Origin: Sodiomyces alkalinus F11 | Lineage: Eukaryota > Ascomycota > Sordariomycetes > Glomerellales > Plectosphaerellaceae | Assembly: GCF_003711515.1 (NCBI RefSeq) | Contig: NW_021167082.1 | Span: 815,310 to 879,309, forward strand | Length of the DNA stretch: 64,000 nt | Reading direction: 5' to 3' | Part shown: piece after piece, positions 12,481 through 24,881 of the stretch | Layout of the letters: each line of letters opens with the position of its first letter | Numbering within the stretch: position 1 is the first letter of the stretch | The notes under the pieces: model-generated | Seen by the model: only the letters and a program-made list of their open reading frames with translations | Database searches by the model: none | Told to the model about the DNA's origin: nothing | Program-made: the position numbers and the translations under genes

Positions 12481-13700
12481 GCGAGGTCCTACTACCTTAG
12501 GTCCTTTACGTACGGGTTTTCCTAACCCGAATATTCGGCTATACTATGCTAGTCCCTCGAGGACTAGGAAATAGCGCTACTTATTAGCAGGCCGCTATAA
12601 TTCTTACGTACGTAACGGCGAATATCGTTATCCTCTTCGTCCCCTTTAAGCCGTTCCCTACTATTAGGGAGGTCGAGAAAAGGGTAGGTATAGCCGTAGT
12701 CGTTAACTTAGCCCCGCTCTTAATCGTCGGCCGGACGAATACTATCGCCTAGTACTATAATATACCTATAGCCGTAACCTACGTCGCCTATTCTTAGATT
12801 AGCAGAGCCGCTATTATACAGGCCTTTATTCACTCCTCTATAATCCTCTCCCTCCGGCCTCGGGGAATTCTCTTAATCGTCTATAAATCCTTAGTACGTC
12901 GTAGAATATACCCCTCGGAGTATAAAAACCCTGCCGGCTAATAGTGGCAGACTATCAGCATAATACTAATTACCCTAGTAATAACTTTACCCTTCAGCCG
13001 GGCACGGATCGGTAAGTACTTCCCTATTACGTATTTTTCGGTCGTCATAGTAGTCTTTACCGGCACGGGCTAGCACGTCTACACGCTTCCGTCTATCCTA
13101 GCGAGAGTGCTATTTACTATATCTTACTCCGTTTAGACGATTTCGATAATCGCCTGGGTTATACGATAGGCACGCCCGTACGCCACTATTAGAGTAATGG
13201 ACCTTAAAGTAAGATATAACATCGCGGTCGTTAAAGTCCATACCGAAAACACTATCCACGCCTCTCCGGGCAGCTACTTCTACGTCTACTTTCCTATACC
13301 CTTATAGAGGTCTATCTTCCCTATATATAACAGTTGTCCTATAAAGCCGTTATAGTATAGGCTAGGTAAGCTTTAACGGGCCGACGGCGTTTAGAATATA
13401 ACCTTCCTTATAGCTTACTAGGGGAGGTACTCGGACTACCTAGATAGGCTAAAAGAGGGGATATCTCTAAGGCTTTATAGACCTTATAACCGGGACCAAA
13501 AACTGGATAAGTACGAAAGGGTGGTTCTAGTCGCGTAAGGGCTAGGCATAGCGGGGGTTTTACCGTATACCCTATACCTCGCCGAGCGGAAAGATCATGA
13601 TAACGGGATTAAGAGAGCTATTTATTAGTTATATTAAAAAGAGAGATCCCTGTTAAGAGATACCGAAGGGGCGTCTTCGCGGTAATAGGGAAGGACGTTA
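12480..13700 (+). pseudogene. Ferric reductase (FRE-type) relic
   Basis: The forward translation resembles fungal ferric reductases of the NOX/FRE superfamily. Membrane part: VVVNLAPLLIVGRTNTIA (GRTN motif at about 12,728-12,740), then VTYVAYS(stop)ISRAAIIQAF, equivalent to the heme-ligand helix, with Tyr where the family has His, as RIP would cause. FAD-binding part: HASPGSYFYVYFP at about 13,257-13,297. NAD(P)-binding part: ERVVLVA(stop)GLGIAGVLPY at about 13,518-13,567, then LYLAERKDHDN. Intact members reduce Fe3+ chelates at the plasma membrane; this copy is inactivated by many stops. Ferric reductases are recurrent Starship cargo. Confidence 0.75.
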
Positions 13701-14780
13701 GGTAGAAGAAAGGAAGTATAGAATTAGAGGAGGTCTTTAGCTAAGGTTAAGCTCTTTTACGATAAGACGTAAAGGCTTAATCTACTATAGGCCGTTAAGG
13801 ATACCGTATAGAAAGAATAGGTGATCGGTAATTTCCGGATACTATAAAGTCTTAATCCGAAGAACATAAGCGTATTAGCCCCCGATTCGTAAGGATTACT
13901 AATTTCGCTTATACCCCTACCTAGAAAACCCTTATCGTGTAGTATCTTTATCTTAACAGAAGGAACCCCGAGCGGGTAACTCCGTTTAAGGTATCGGATT
14001 ACTAATAATACCTTTCCCTAACGCCGGAAAAGCTAGATATAGTAGAGAGAATAATATCGAGAATCCGAGAATAGTATTCTTAGTTATAAGGTGATATAGT
14101 AGTTATATATAGGTGCCGCACGGCCGGCTTATATTTACGCCTTAAGACACTAATAAATTTTTAGGCTATAGTAGTCCGGACTTTAATACGCGAATAAGGG
14201 AGGGCGTTATCGGATCTATAAGGGGGTAGTAGTTTATTATATTCTTAGAACCCGAATTCTAGCCCCGAGGAAATGCTATTAGCGGAGGTGGTTATAAGCC
14301 GCTTCCGTTAAGTAAGGCGAGGCTATCGAGTAATAGCGGATATATAACGTCTACCTCGAGCTTTTAGGAGTCTAGCTAACTAGTCTAAAGGATTATATAA
14401 TAGCCTTAGTAGTACTAAGAATATAGGCGTCTAGCCTATACCTATAAATAGGTTCCTTTTTTTCCTTATTTACCCTCTCTAGTAACTAGGCTCTTAGAAT
14501 TCGATTCTTCTTTTCGCTTTCTAATATTAAATCCAAATAAAGAATCTCTATTTAAATTATTAGGTTTAAAATAACATTCTAGACTAAGTAGCTAGGAATT
14601 ATAATCTTAAATCTAATAACTATAGTAATATATTAGATATTAGTTTAGGTTTTCTTACAGAGCTTATTATACAATTAGCTATATTCTTCGTCTTCCTAAG
14701 ATATATAGAGTTCGGTAAATAATCGCTACTTAATAGTAAGGAATATTACTTCTATTACTCTTTATAAATAAACTCGATTA
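13700..14780. other. RIP-degraded DNA, no assignable gene
   Basis: Stop-rich sequence between the ferric reductase and BRCT relics. The last 200 bp are AT-rich. Nothing recognisable. Confidence 0.4.
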
Positions 14781-15670
14781 TTATACCTAAGAAAATAACT
14801 AAGGAAACCCTAAGCCAGGACCCTAGCCCTTTACAGGGTCTTATTATTACCTTAAGTAGTATTTCTCCTTATAAGGAGGACTCTTTAAAGGAAAAAATCC
14901 TTAATCTTGGCGGGGCTTTTTCGGAGAAAATCACGGGAAATATAACCTATCTAGTAGCTTCTAAGAAAGACTATAATCATCGGACTCCTAAGGTAATAGA
15001 GGCCCTAAAGGAAGGCGTTCTTATCATTAATCACGACTAGCTTAAGGAGTATACCTAAAAAGGACTAAAAATACCCGAGACGGACTTTTTATATAAGAAT
15101 AAGAAGGGAGAAAACTTAGATAATAAAGAATAAGCGAGCCTAGCACGCTACCGTACGCTTTTAGGAAATAAGCAGAAGGACTCGGGCCCTTTATATAACT
15201 ATATTATTACTTTAAGTAGTAAATCCCCTTATATAAAGGCTTATCGCTTAAAGAAAGATATTATTAAGCTTAGCGGGGTTTTTTCTAAAGATATCACGGA
15301 GATTATAACCTATCTAGCGGCTTCTAAGAATAACTATTATCGCCCGACTATTAAGGTCGAGAAGGCTAAAAATAAAAGAAAGGTTCTTATTATTAATCAC
15401 GGCTAGCTTAAGTAGTGTATTAGGAAAGGGAAGAGGGTGTTTAAGAAGACGTTTTTATATAAGGAAAAAGGCGGAGAAGAATCCGGTAAGATAGAAGACT
15501 TAGACGATATAGAAGACTTGGAAGACTCGGAAGACTCGGATAACGCCGAAGACTCGGATAACGTGAAAGACTCGGATAACGCGGAAGACTTAAAAGAGAG
15601 AGAAGACTCGGATAAGGGACAGGAATCGGGTAAGGAAAAGGAATCGGACGATAAAGAATAGATAAGCCTA
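14780..15670 (+). pseudogene. Tandem BRCT-domain protein relic
   Basis: Two homologous segments read as BRCT domains. The first (about 14,835-15,060) contains LNLGGAFSEKITGNITYLVA, then KVIEALKEGVLIINHD-stop-LKEY. The second (about 15,195-15,415) contains KLSGVFSKDITEIITYLAAS and KVLIINHG-stop-LK. In both, the stop is at the position of the conserved BRCT Trp, exactly the TGG-to-TAG change RIP makes. A highly acidic Asp/Ser/Glu repeat (EDSDNAEDSDN-like, 15,500-15,640) follows in an open frame. BRCT domains bind phosphopeptides in DNA-damage proteins. Identity beyond BRCT is unclear: no PARP catalytic or WGR motif could be recognised downstream. Confidence 0.6.
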
Positions 15671-17070
15671 GCACGCTACTACACGCCCTCGGTAAGTAAG
15701 AAGACTTCCAGCAAAAATACTATAATTAAGAAAGGTAGGGACCGCTTAGGCCTAGGGGGTCTAAGGGCCGCCTAAACGCTAGGGATTACGGACCCGGAGG
15801 TATTTAATACCCGCTAAATACTAAAAAGCCTTTTACTTAGTCCCCTTAGTCCTTTATAAAACTCTAAAGATTCTAATAAGATAACTCTTATAACAGTATA
15901 TACGGACTATAAGAAAGGAAAGCTCGTAGAGGGGATAATCGTGGCGGTTATTTATAAGGAATAACTATTAGTCTCGGCGCCTAGTAAGTTTAAGGAGTAT
16001 CCTTAGCTCGAACACGGTTTCCTTCTTCGTGGCTCTAACTATATAGTAGAAAAAGCCGGATTCTTAAGCGGAGGCGGTAAAAGACTCTTATTAAGTATTA
16101 AAGATAGCCTTTACGGGGTTCCGCTTAAAGATCTTAGGATTATCCTAGTAGCTATTAATAAGGATTAGAGTTAAACCTCGATTCTATTATATATAGAGGG
16201 TCGTAGATATCTTAAGCTATTCTCCCGGTCGGAACTAAACCGGGCTTATAGGAGTAGCACGGGCGATTAGATTATAGCTTATCGTAGGCGGATACTTAGC
16301 TTAAGAATATAAAAGGATCTAGGAAGGAGTTATAAGTCGTAGATAAGGTCCGAAGCGTAGTATACGGAGGATAGTATTAGTAGTCTCGGTTTAACTCTTT
16401 ATTCCTAAGAATAAATAGGGTATATTTTTATATTTCTCTATATAAAATAATATATTAATTAGTTAGATACTCTATATACCTAGGTCGTATACTATAAAGG
16501 CTACTAGCTACGGCTCCCTATTACTCTACCTACTAATAGCTTTAATAAGCGGTGATTTACTTATCCTATTCTTCCGCCCTAAACTAAGCCGTTACCGCTT
16601 CCCTATAAAGTATAATAGCCTCCGCCCTATATAGATCGCGGATATCCACCTTAGTCTTAACCTATATTATATTATACGTTATACTCCTATTCCTACGCTA
16701 AAAGTCGTGTAACCTCTTTATATCCTAGTAGGTTATCTAGAGTAAGGAGACCCCTCCCTAATTACGGAGAGACCTAGAGGTTTCCGTAACTATTTACTAT
16801 ATAGAATCCCGTGGCTTCTATTACCCTAACTACGCGTAGGGTTATTAATCGGGCTTAAATATAACGGACCTAGGACGAATTCAGCTTCTTCCTATACTAG
16901 ACCTTAGTAAGTAATAGCGTCCTACCGGCGGTGGGAGGTTTAACGTTTACCTCTATCGGTTCGTGTCTCTGGATATGCCCGTCCTTAGTCAACACGCGCG
17001 CTGCGTCCGTGGCTATGCATACGCTAGAAGAGAGCCCTTGGTCTGGTAATACTACACTCTTAGTAATTAT
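15670..17070 (+). other. Possible downstream extension of the BRCT relic
   Basis: The forward frame continues to look protein-like in places (for example KGKLVEGIIVAVIYKE near 15,918 and GFLSGGGKRLLLSIKDSLYG near 16,060-16,120), but I recognise no family and stops are frequent. Confidence 0.3.
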
Positions 17071-19780
17071 CGCCCTGTGGTGGCCTTCCTTATATGTGAG
17101 GATATAGCGAAGGGCAACCTCGCGCTGTATATGGACTATCTCTTTTTCCGCTATAGAGATAGAATAGCCGGAACTGCGAGTATTGTTATCGAGAGGATAC
17201 GAGAGGAACAGATCGTTGTCGGAAAGGTAGGAGGATGGGTAGTCGGAATCAGAGGCAGAGAGAGAGTCTCGATACGGCCAGAAAGGGAAGGCGTAGAACC
17301 TGTTGCTAGTGGCCGCATCCAGAGGAGAACCTATGGAAAAGGGGCTTATGGAGCTATAAGAGCTATAAGAGCTGTCTATAATAGCGATGTGTTATATGCA
17401 GTTAGCTTACGCTTAAGCCTTAGGTAGCTTGGGGTGGGTGATAGTGACTGATCTCAGTGGAAGCCAGACGTATTTAGGGCCCTAAAGGTATCGGTACTAA
17501 TATATCGAAGAACTAGTTATCTAGGATAAAAGGAAACGATATAAATAAAATTCCGGGGATCTAATATCTATCTGCCAGGATCTGTAAGGTACATCTCTTC
17601 TTAGGAGGGTATACCCGTGCCCGCCCATAGTAGACAAGGCATTAAGGTTGATACGGGCTGCTTCGTGCTATTAAGGGTGGTAACCAGTTACCTATTCTTA
17701 AGTGTTTTCGACAATCGGGTTCGTATCGTGCTAAAGCTCTATCGCCCGAAACAGTATTTAGCAGTCAGCGCAGTAGATTATCTGTTTATTACCCTACTAT
17801 AGGAGGCAAGTTCACCGCCCCGGTCGGCAAAGTAACCCTTAGTACTATAATAGGACCGTATATATAGCCGTTACCTGATTCGAGAACCCTATAATTAGCA
17901 TACTACCTATTATTAGCTCCTCGGGAACCCCGGGCACTTGCCTTAGTGGCAGTATATAGGTTAGTAAGGTTGGGATATCGTACACCTATAGTAGTTAGTC
18001 CTTATGGAGTATCTATATACGACCTAACCTAAAAAAGGACCTAGAGCGTTATATTTTTGAGTTCGAGTTACACGCAGGAATCGGGGGGAAGTGGTCAGGC
18101 GTTAGCGTTTACAGCGTCGGGCGGAAGTGGAGTCACGGACCCAGGGCCCCGAACGTTGACTCGTCGGACCTGAGTGCTTATGTGACTCGTACGGCGACGT
18201 GACCGGTTGGTGATATCCTTAGCCCACGTGTATTAGCGGCTACAGTCTCCGACCTGGTTCCGGAGCTTTCAACACCCCTACTAACACCACCGGCCTCCGA
18301 GACTGGCTTAGCTCTTTCTATCCCCGTCTATATCGGCGGCTACGTGCTTATAGGCCCTAAAATCAGCCTTTCAATTTAGAAAATTCTCTATTAGATTTTT
18401 GTATTTTATGTTACTAATAGCTGACCTTCCTCGAGGTCGGAAACTGTAGATCTCCTTTAGGCTCCCACGGCGTCTAGAGATCCCTCGGCTCGCATATACC
18501 GCTCGCGGCCTCCGCCGGCGTCGCTAGCGCCCTTACGCTGCGCGCTGAGTCCCCGCTTAGAATAGGGAATTTTCAGAGCACGGGTTCTTATTCTATTAGG
18601 CTTTCTGAATATAATCTATTAGAACCTCTATCGCTTACTACTTTCCCTCGCGTATTCGGTAGTGTCACGAGTAAGCTAGTAATAACATATATAAGACATG
18701 AAGCTATAATATGTGGCATAATGAATTTATGATTTCTGATACTGAGCATGACGCTCTGATAAAGTCTGTTAGGGACGGTTAGCAGTTAGCGTAGTAGAGT
18801 ACCTCTTCGTTACCCTATCGTAGGAGCCAGGTACACCCCGATACTAGCTATACGGGAAAGGACGGCACACGGGCAAGGCTTATAGCCTTAAGCTAATCCA
18901 CACGTCTAACCTTAAGCTTAACAAGTGTCCGTGTTCCTCTATACAAGGCAATTATCGAAAATATACACCGGCTTAGAAGGCTAGAAAATAATATAGTATC
19001 CCGTTAATACGCGTTACTAATAACTATATCGCCCTTATATAATTATACTAGTAGTTCTATTCTTAGCGTTATACTATTACTAGCAGCTATACTATTATAA
19101 TAGATATAACTAGTAGCTCTAACCTCGTATTTCTATATTACTAATAGCTAGCCTTCGTGTATAGTATATTACGAGTAATCCTACTCTTACGCTACTAGTA
19201 GTATCGTATCGTGGTATCTAATTACTAATAACCGCTCTTCGAATATTCCTAATTCTAATAGCTAGATAAATATTTATTTAAGTTACTTATAAGCCCTTAT
19301 AAATAAGAGTTAGATATAGGGAGGTTATATTACCTAGCTACGAAAGGCCACCCTCACGACTTAACAGGCACGCTAACTATCTAATCCATTTAATCGTCGT
19401 CTAGAATCTCCCACCGTAGCCACTCTCTGAGCAAGGTCGCCGCGCGGGAGACCGTGATAGCGGAGGCGACCTATATCCTTACTAGCTCGACTAACGCCGT
19501 CGACGACGGTTACGACTATAGCGGTCTCCGGATTAATGCATGCCGCTAAGCACGAGGGAATCCTTATCAAGCCTAGGGTACGATTAGCAGACTAGTATAA
19601 CAGGATATATGTCTCTTATAATCTTATAACTAAATACGCTAAGGCTAATATTAGCGTTAGCTTACCCAGGGCTATAGTAGTCTTCGATAATTCATGGATT
19701 CTTAGTAACTAGGTCTTTATTCTATTTTTACTATACGCGAGGACTCCCCACGTCTCGCGAACTATATTTCCTATATATAG
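17070..19780. other. Mixed RIP-degraded and less mutated DNA, no gene
   Basis: A 116-codon forward open run at 17077-17427 and a 61-codon run at 17617-17802 show no recognisable domains. Around 18,060-18,560 the base composition is more GC-rich and less TA-rich. Between about 19,000 and 19,270 there is a loose succession of actagtag/agctatact-like words, probably a decayed tandem repeat. No gene is supported. Confidence 0.4.
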
Positions 19781-19786
19781 TTCTTT

Positions 19787-20275
19787 TATATACTAGAGCT
19801 GCCACGTTTAAAATTGATGCAAATCCCGTAATAGAAATGAAAACCGAATCTTCGACTATAACTAATGCGTAGAATCTAAACCGACCGCGTAGCTGCCGTA
19901 AAGAATCTAAGTCCTAACTTCCGAGTTCTACTCAAAATCTGTTAAAAGCATCCACCCACCTTCCTAGGCAGAATAGGTGGAGAAGGCGATAGCGATAAGA
20001 GACGTCTTACTTAATAGCACGTGAATATAGAGGCACCCAGACTAAGGCCTACTCTCCTACTTAGCGCCCTTTACCGTTATTACCGCCCTTAGCGTACTAT
20101 AATTCCGGGTCGCGCTTAGCACGTGCCTATAATTAGACACCTTTTCCTATATATTCGTCTCAGATATTTAATATAATTCTATGAGCCTGTATTAGCTAAA
20201 CCGTTACGAAGCACCTGATACGACGTAAATTATAAGAGGACGGGAAGGCTTATAGTCGAAAAGCAGGAAATTAAA
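19787..20275 (+). repeat. Dispersed repeat family R1, copy 1
   Basis: Begins near tagagctgccacgttta and continues for about 485 bp to gaggacgggaaggcttatag. The same sequence in the same orientation recurs at 38,150-38,630. The 3' part recurs at 34,105-34,330, and more weakly at 31,180-31,370. Differences are mainly C/T and G/A, as expected from RIP. It could be an LTR or part of an element's untranslated region. No terminal TG/CA pair or target duplication could be established by eye. Confidence 0.7.
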
Positions 20276-21560
20276 TTCCGGTGGCTTAGCTGTCCCTGAA
20301 AACCCGGCCGTATAACGACATGTATTAGTGGCGTAGCATACAAACCTAGGCTCGGGAAATCACGCCACGAACCACGTCCGATCAATAGGCAGGAGCGAGT
20401 CAGATAATCTCCGAGAAACCTTAGAGCATATTCTATTTAGCTAATATTAGGAATAGGAAATAAGGAAAGCGATCATGAATACACCGACACGGTGATTACT
20501 TATATAATAGAGGGATCTATCGTGGGAGAGTTTCTGGGTAGCGAGGCGATACGCTATCTAAATAGAGAGCTTAGTACTCTATTATATAGATTCAATCTAG
20601 CATTAACATATTCTTTGGGTGCTTTAACGTGCTAGTAGTAGTCCTTCTATATAGTTTAGCGCTATCCCCTGGCCAGCTAACCGAAAGTCTATAAACGCCG
20701 CTTACTACGAAAAATAGAGCAGGAATAGTAAGCAGGTGCGTTATACTAAAACAGGCCTACGGGCCTTCGCGTATAGGCTAAGCGCTATAACTATCCGAGA
20801 CAGCACACTCACAGGGCCTATCCGCCCTATATAAGGCCATCCCAACGTTAAATATAACCTCTCTGAATATGTCTTATAAATCTCTAACGCTTTCGAACGC
20901 TCTTATTCTATAGCGAGATTAAGATAATACCTAAAAGAAATGCCCTAGACTTATATCAGACGATAACGAGTATTTCCGGCCTATACGACGGTTACTCCGG
21001 CTACTAGCCAGAAAGCGACGTCGGATTAACTTTAGCAGCGAAGAGCTGGAGGAAACCGATACCCGTATCCCCTTACTCCGCGGAGTGGCCGAATAAACCC
21101 GTTAACGAGCTCAACCCATAGAGTCATTCATCCTAACATCGAGGACCCTAAACGTCGTTCCTTTTTTAGGCACATGTCTGACGATCTCTTTCGCAATATG
21201 CGTGATTTATATCACCAAATCAATGTCCACCTCTCGGCACATAGGAAGGATAAGAGCGTTGGGGCTCAAATTACTGTTCGTCTTATACCCCTACGCCCCC
21301 CTTTTTTTTTTTTCTCCTTTCCCCTTTCTCTCTTAACCATGACATAGGTCCTATCACACTAACAAGTTAATAGTCGTTCTGTGTTTATAGCTACGGGTTA
21401 TTCACGATGTACCTGTGCAAGTATAGGAAATAAAGTATATTCGTAATTCTAGATTCTAAGATAAAAGGTCGGATGATTATTAACTAGACTAAGTTTGCTC
21501 CGATGAGTCTATTATCCGGGAAGGCCCTAACATGCTACAGCGCTGCATAAGCATTCTCAT
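20275..21560. other. Degraded DNA with a less mutated island
   Basis: The first 110 bp still match the R1 partial copy at 34.2-34.3 kb. About 21,130-21,450 is less TA-biased and includes a 14-17 base T run near 21,301-21,313. No gene is seen. Confidence 0.4.
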
Positions 21561-22420
21561 AGGTTCTAAAGAGGTCTAGCCACTTGCTTTAAGGTGGCTC
21601 GAGTCACTGCAACAATTCTCCAGAGACCCTAAAGCGGCTATTATAAGCCTGGAGCGCGGAATAGCTAATAGCATACGTGATAACTTCTCCTAATCCGTCA
21701 GGCCCATCGGAGCATAGCTGTAAACGCCGAAGCCGACCTATAAGATAAACGAGATCCGTCTACGGGTTACTCCTAAAGATAATAGACTAAGTATCTGCAT
21801 TAATAAAATCCGTTATATAATACCGCATATACGTCGACGAGTCGCTAAGCCGGTGCCCTATCGCCTCGTTTCTCTCCTCTAGCATTAGCGCCTCTAGAAT
21901 CGGTTAGTGGTTTCGCGCGTGTTCTTCTCTAATTAGGGGAGGTCTCACCATTCAGTCTTTTACCGGAGCCACGATGGATATTATAAAATTCAAGCTTCTT
22001 CGTATATACTAAGGCTCAACCGACGCGAATCAAATATCCATATATTTTCGAGTACGTAAAAGGCTTCTCGAGAGCCACCCGGATACTATTTAATTCACGG
22101 AGGATCGGTCGCTCCCGCTACTCTTTCTTCTATATAAGCGGTATCCGATCTATATAGGCTAGGACGACTATTCCGTAGATCTATACGGGGCGGGTAAACC
22201 CGTTCAGGAACGCGTTATCGGCGAAAGCCAGGGATATTATATAGAGGACCGGGTTATATAGCAGAGTATCCTCTTCGTGAAATCCGAAGATCTTTTTCTC
22301 TACGACCCCCGCCAACCTCTTCATATACTCTAAGTTCACGACCAGTCCATAGTCTCCGTCCGAGTCGGTCTCATAGTCAGATAGGGAGCTAAAGACCGAG
22401 TTATAGGCGTCATTCTAAAC
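21560..22420 (-). pseudogene. DUF3435 tyrosine recombinase relic (Starship captain-like), copy 1
   Basis: The minus-strand translation gives the DUF3435 signature in order: KKIFGFHEEDTLLYNPVLYI, SLAFADNAFLNGFTRP, RERPILRELNS, then YNIHRGSGKRLN at about 21,978-21,948 (the conserved RGSGxxLN box), GHRLSDSSTYMRYYITDFIN at about 21,858-21,800 and a C-terminal helical segment. The HRGSG Arg, GH His and the YY pair correspond to tyrosine-recombinase catalytic positions. Stops are RIP-type (Trp or Gln to TAG). DUF3435 proteins mobilise Starship elements. The N-terminal half is not readable here, although the relic may extend upstream to about 22.6 kb. Confidence 0.8.
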
Positions 22421-22633
22421 CGGATCAGTTCGGGGCCGCGTAACTTATACTATTATACGCGGGTTCTGGCTCGACTCTAACTAACTACTAGCTATAGCCT
22501 TATTACGATATACGTTACGTCGCTATATCGCGTATCTAGAAATTCTCGAGGGTTAAGGCATTATGCTCTCTACGAGTATTTAAAGCTGGCGGTGGAAGAG
22601 GTTACGAGTGGCTAAGCAGACGAACACATACAC

Positions 22634-22653
22634 AGAGAGAGAGAGAGAGAGAG
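22634..22653. repeat. (AG)10 microsatellite
   Basis: Twenty bases of alternating a and g. Unlike its surroundings it lacks RIP targets. Confidence 0.9.
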
Positions 22654-22659
22654 CAGTGG

Positions 22660-23820
22660 CCAGCCAGGGGAGAAGAGGGAGTAAGAGGTACGGGAGAAGC
22701 AACCCAGGATCCCTAAGGGCAGAGCTATATACATCTGAAAATATATTATAACGGTAGAAGCCAAGAACCGGAATTAGGGGTCATAATACGAAGGGAATAA
22801 TACGGATAAGCTATTAAACGTCCGTTTCTTCAACACCAAACAGTCCATGAACTTAGCACTCAGGGGACGAGATATAGGACATCCATCAATTAGGTAGGCG
22901 GTCGGAGCCGGACAGGTTTTAGGACCTCAATAATTCGGCAAGCGGTTAGAATATTCGACCATTTCGGAAAGCGGTCAGGTGGACAGATAGGAAAGGCAGT
23001 GAAGTGAGACGACGTAAAGGGAAAGCGGTGACTTAGCTCATACAAAGATACCTAATATAAAGGCACTACGCAATATTGAAAAGCCACTATTATATAACGG
23101 GCACTGCTAGCCAAAAATAGCGGCGTTTACACAAAGAATCAGTTACTAGTAGGTATATTACCCTGTATAGAACTAAACTATCGGGACGGGTCGTTCTCTT
23201 AGATTAGACGCAGGTAACAGGCCCGTAACACCGTGTAAACTCTGATATATACTATAGTTCTCTATATATACGTAAGCTATAGTTATATAATACTCCGTCA
23301 CTCCATAACCTAGTTATATATAATCTCTTATTCTATGTTTCTGCTTATATGTTCTAGGTTATCCCGAGATATCAAAGACCTATCGTATCTTACTTATTAT
23401 CTGATTTTATTAGCTCTTATATCCAATGGTTAATCCGTCCCCGGACGAGCGGCATGCTCGGCCAGTCAGCCAACATCTCGACTACATTGCTTACTTCTAT
23501 AGCTGCACGCAGGGAACGGGGCGACGAGAGACGTAGCTGAGTCTTGGGTGCGGCTTAATCGTGTGCAGGGGTTCTGTGTGATATCTAAGGGACGGCTATA
23601 GCAGCAGGTTAATAAACTAAAGTGTCTTCTTAGTAAATGATCGAGCTTGGGTTTTTTCTGACTACTGGGTTCTTTCGTTCCTACTTACGACTCACTCATT
23701 AGTATCCATTGGCAGAGGTCAGAGCGACTAGTAAGGGAGACGCCTCGCGTGCCTAGCCTGCGGAGAAACCTGGACAGGATACGGCTACGAGACTGGATAA
23801 GCTACTAACGTTACGTAACT
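22660..23820. other. Spacer between two head-to-head recombinase relics
   Basis: About 1.2 kb between the minus-strand DUF3435 relic and the plus-strand DUF3435 fragment. It contains aagcggt/ggcggtc words (22,890-23,020) that resemble, inverted, the 25-bp tandem repeat at 25,200. It also includes TA-rich stretches (23,230-23,420). No gene is seen. Confidence 0.4.
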
Positions 23821-23824
23821 TACG

Positions 23825-24533
23825 ATGCTAGCTCAATTCATAACCCGCCTTTTACAGGCTCGATATCAAAGTATACGGGCTCCCCAGTATTCTCCTTTTT
23901 CTAACGCAAGCTTAGCTTCAATATCTAATCTGGAAAGCTTTGCGGAGTCTGGCTATGCCTCGGCTAAGGATAATCCAGACAAGGTGGCCGAGTATTACGG
24001 CCACCTGTTAGCCTAGTACGAAGCAGAAGGTCCTATAATGGCTAACCACGGAGATAACACGGAGAAAATAATAGCGCCGGAGGAAAAGCGATAGAACAGG
24101 TACGTCCCGCGCCGAGTCTCGTGCTAAAGGAGGTGCATTGAATATAATATGACTTAGGTTCTGCCATGCCGTGCGGATCGACCTAGAAGAATCCATCAAG
24201 GCATGCAAAGCCTCGATTTTTAAAGCCTATTTATACTGGCGCGTGAAGAACTCCAGAATTCGGAAAGAGTTATCTATTATAACGTACTAGAACGTGCTTA
24301 GCATAATCTATACCGCGAAAACCGCTTGGATAGATGGTGGAGTGTTGTTTAATATCGGTAATATCGGTATTCCCGTTATCGCCGGCTATCGAACACTTTG
24401 CAAGCCATACGGAAATGGAGCATGCCATTTATTTTCCACAGTCCGTCATTCTAAGGTAGCTTTAAGCGCCCTAGTAACCGACCTAATATGTCTCCGTATT
24501 ATTCGGGAAGAAAGGATATCTTCGAATTCTTAA
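23825..24533 (+). pseudogene. DUF3435 recombinase N-terminal relic, copy 2
   Basis: Around 24,195-24,360 a forward frame reads SIKACKASIFKAYLYWRV, then KNSRIRKELSIITY-stop-NVLSIIYTAKTAW and GGVLFNIGN. This is the N-terminal helical (SAM-like) region of fungal DUF3435 proteins, with TAG at the conserved Trp of TYW. Open runs at 23825-24016 and 24294-24533 belong to it, in frames that shift between them. The catalytic half is absent, so this is a fragment. It points away from copy 1 and could be the N-terminus of a separate captain. Confidence 0.6.
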
Positions 24534-24809
24534 TATTCAGTTAATATTATTCGAGGTATACGCTAGTAAGCCTACGCAGGGTTAGAGTCGTATATATATT
24601 TCCATAACAGAGATAGGAGTTAATTACACGGATCCTGCTTTTAAGACAATACGTTCGGAGATAGTTATTATAGCCTGGACCTTATTTTATATTAGACTAA
24701 TATTAAGCACTTAGAGGACTATAGTTGTCTCAAAGGTTGAAATTATATATATAGGGGGTGGTGGTGGACTTATAAAAATCTATCACCGAAACTGACGCAA
24801 AGCTGACTT

Positions 24810-24881
24810 CAGTGGCTGCCTTATATAGGAGCCACTGGCTAACTCTTGTTGACCTACTGGTGGCTATCTATTGAAAGCCAC
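24810..24881. repeat. Two adjacent hairpins with a shared GTGGCT/AGCCAC stem
   Basis: First hairpin: cagtggct (24810-24817) pairs with agccactg (24830-24837) around a 12-base loop. Second: gtggct (24860-24865) pairs with agccac (24876-24881). The surrounding DNA, to about 25,060, has a TATA-like ataaatataaa near 24,924 and ends in ctgtaaca, suggesting an LTR, but a partner LTR was not found. Confidence 0.5.

Noticed and set aside
15441..15674. 77-codon minus-strand Ser/Pro/Leu-rich frame
   Set aside because: Mirror of the acidic repeat following the BRCT domains.
24810..24837. Hairpin as a transcription terminator
   Set aside because: Bacterial-type terminators do not apply here. It is better explained as part of a repeat.
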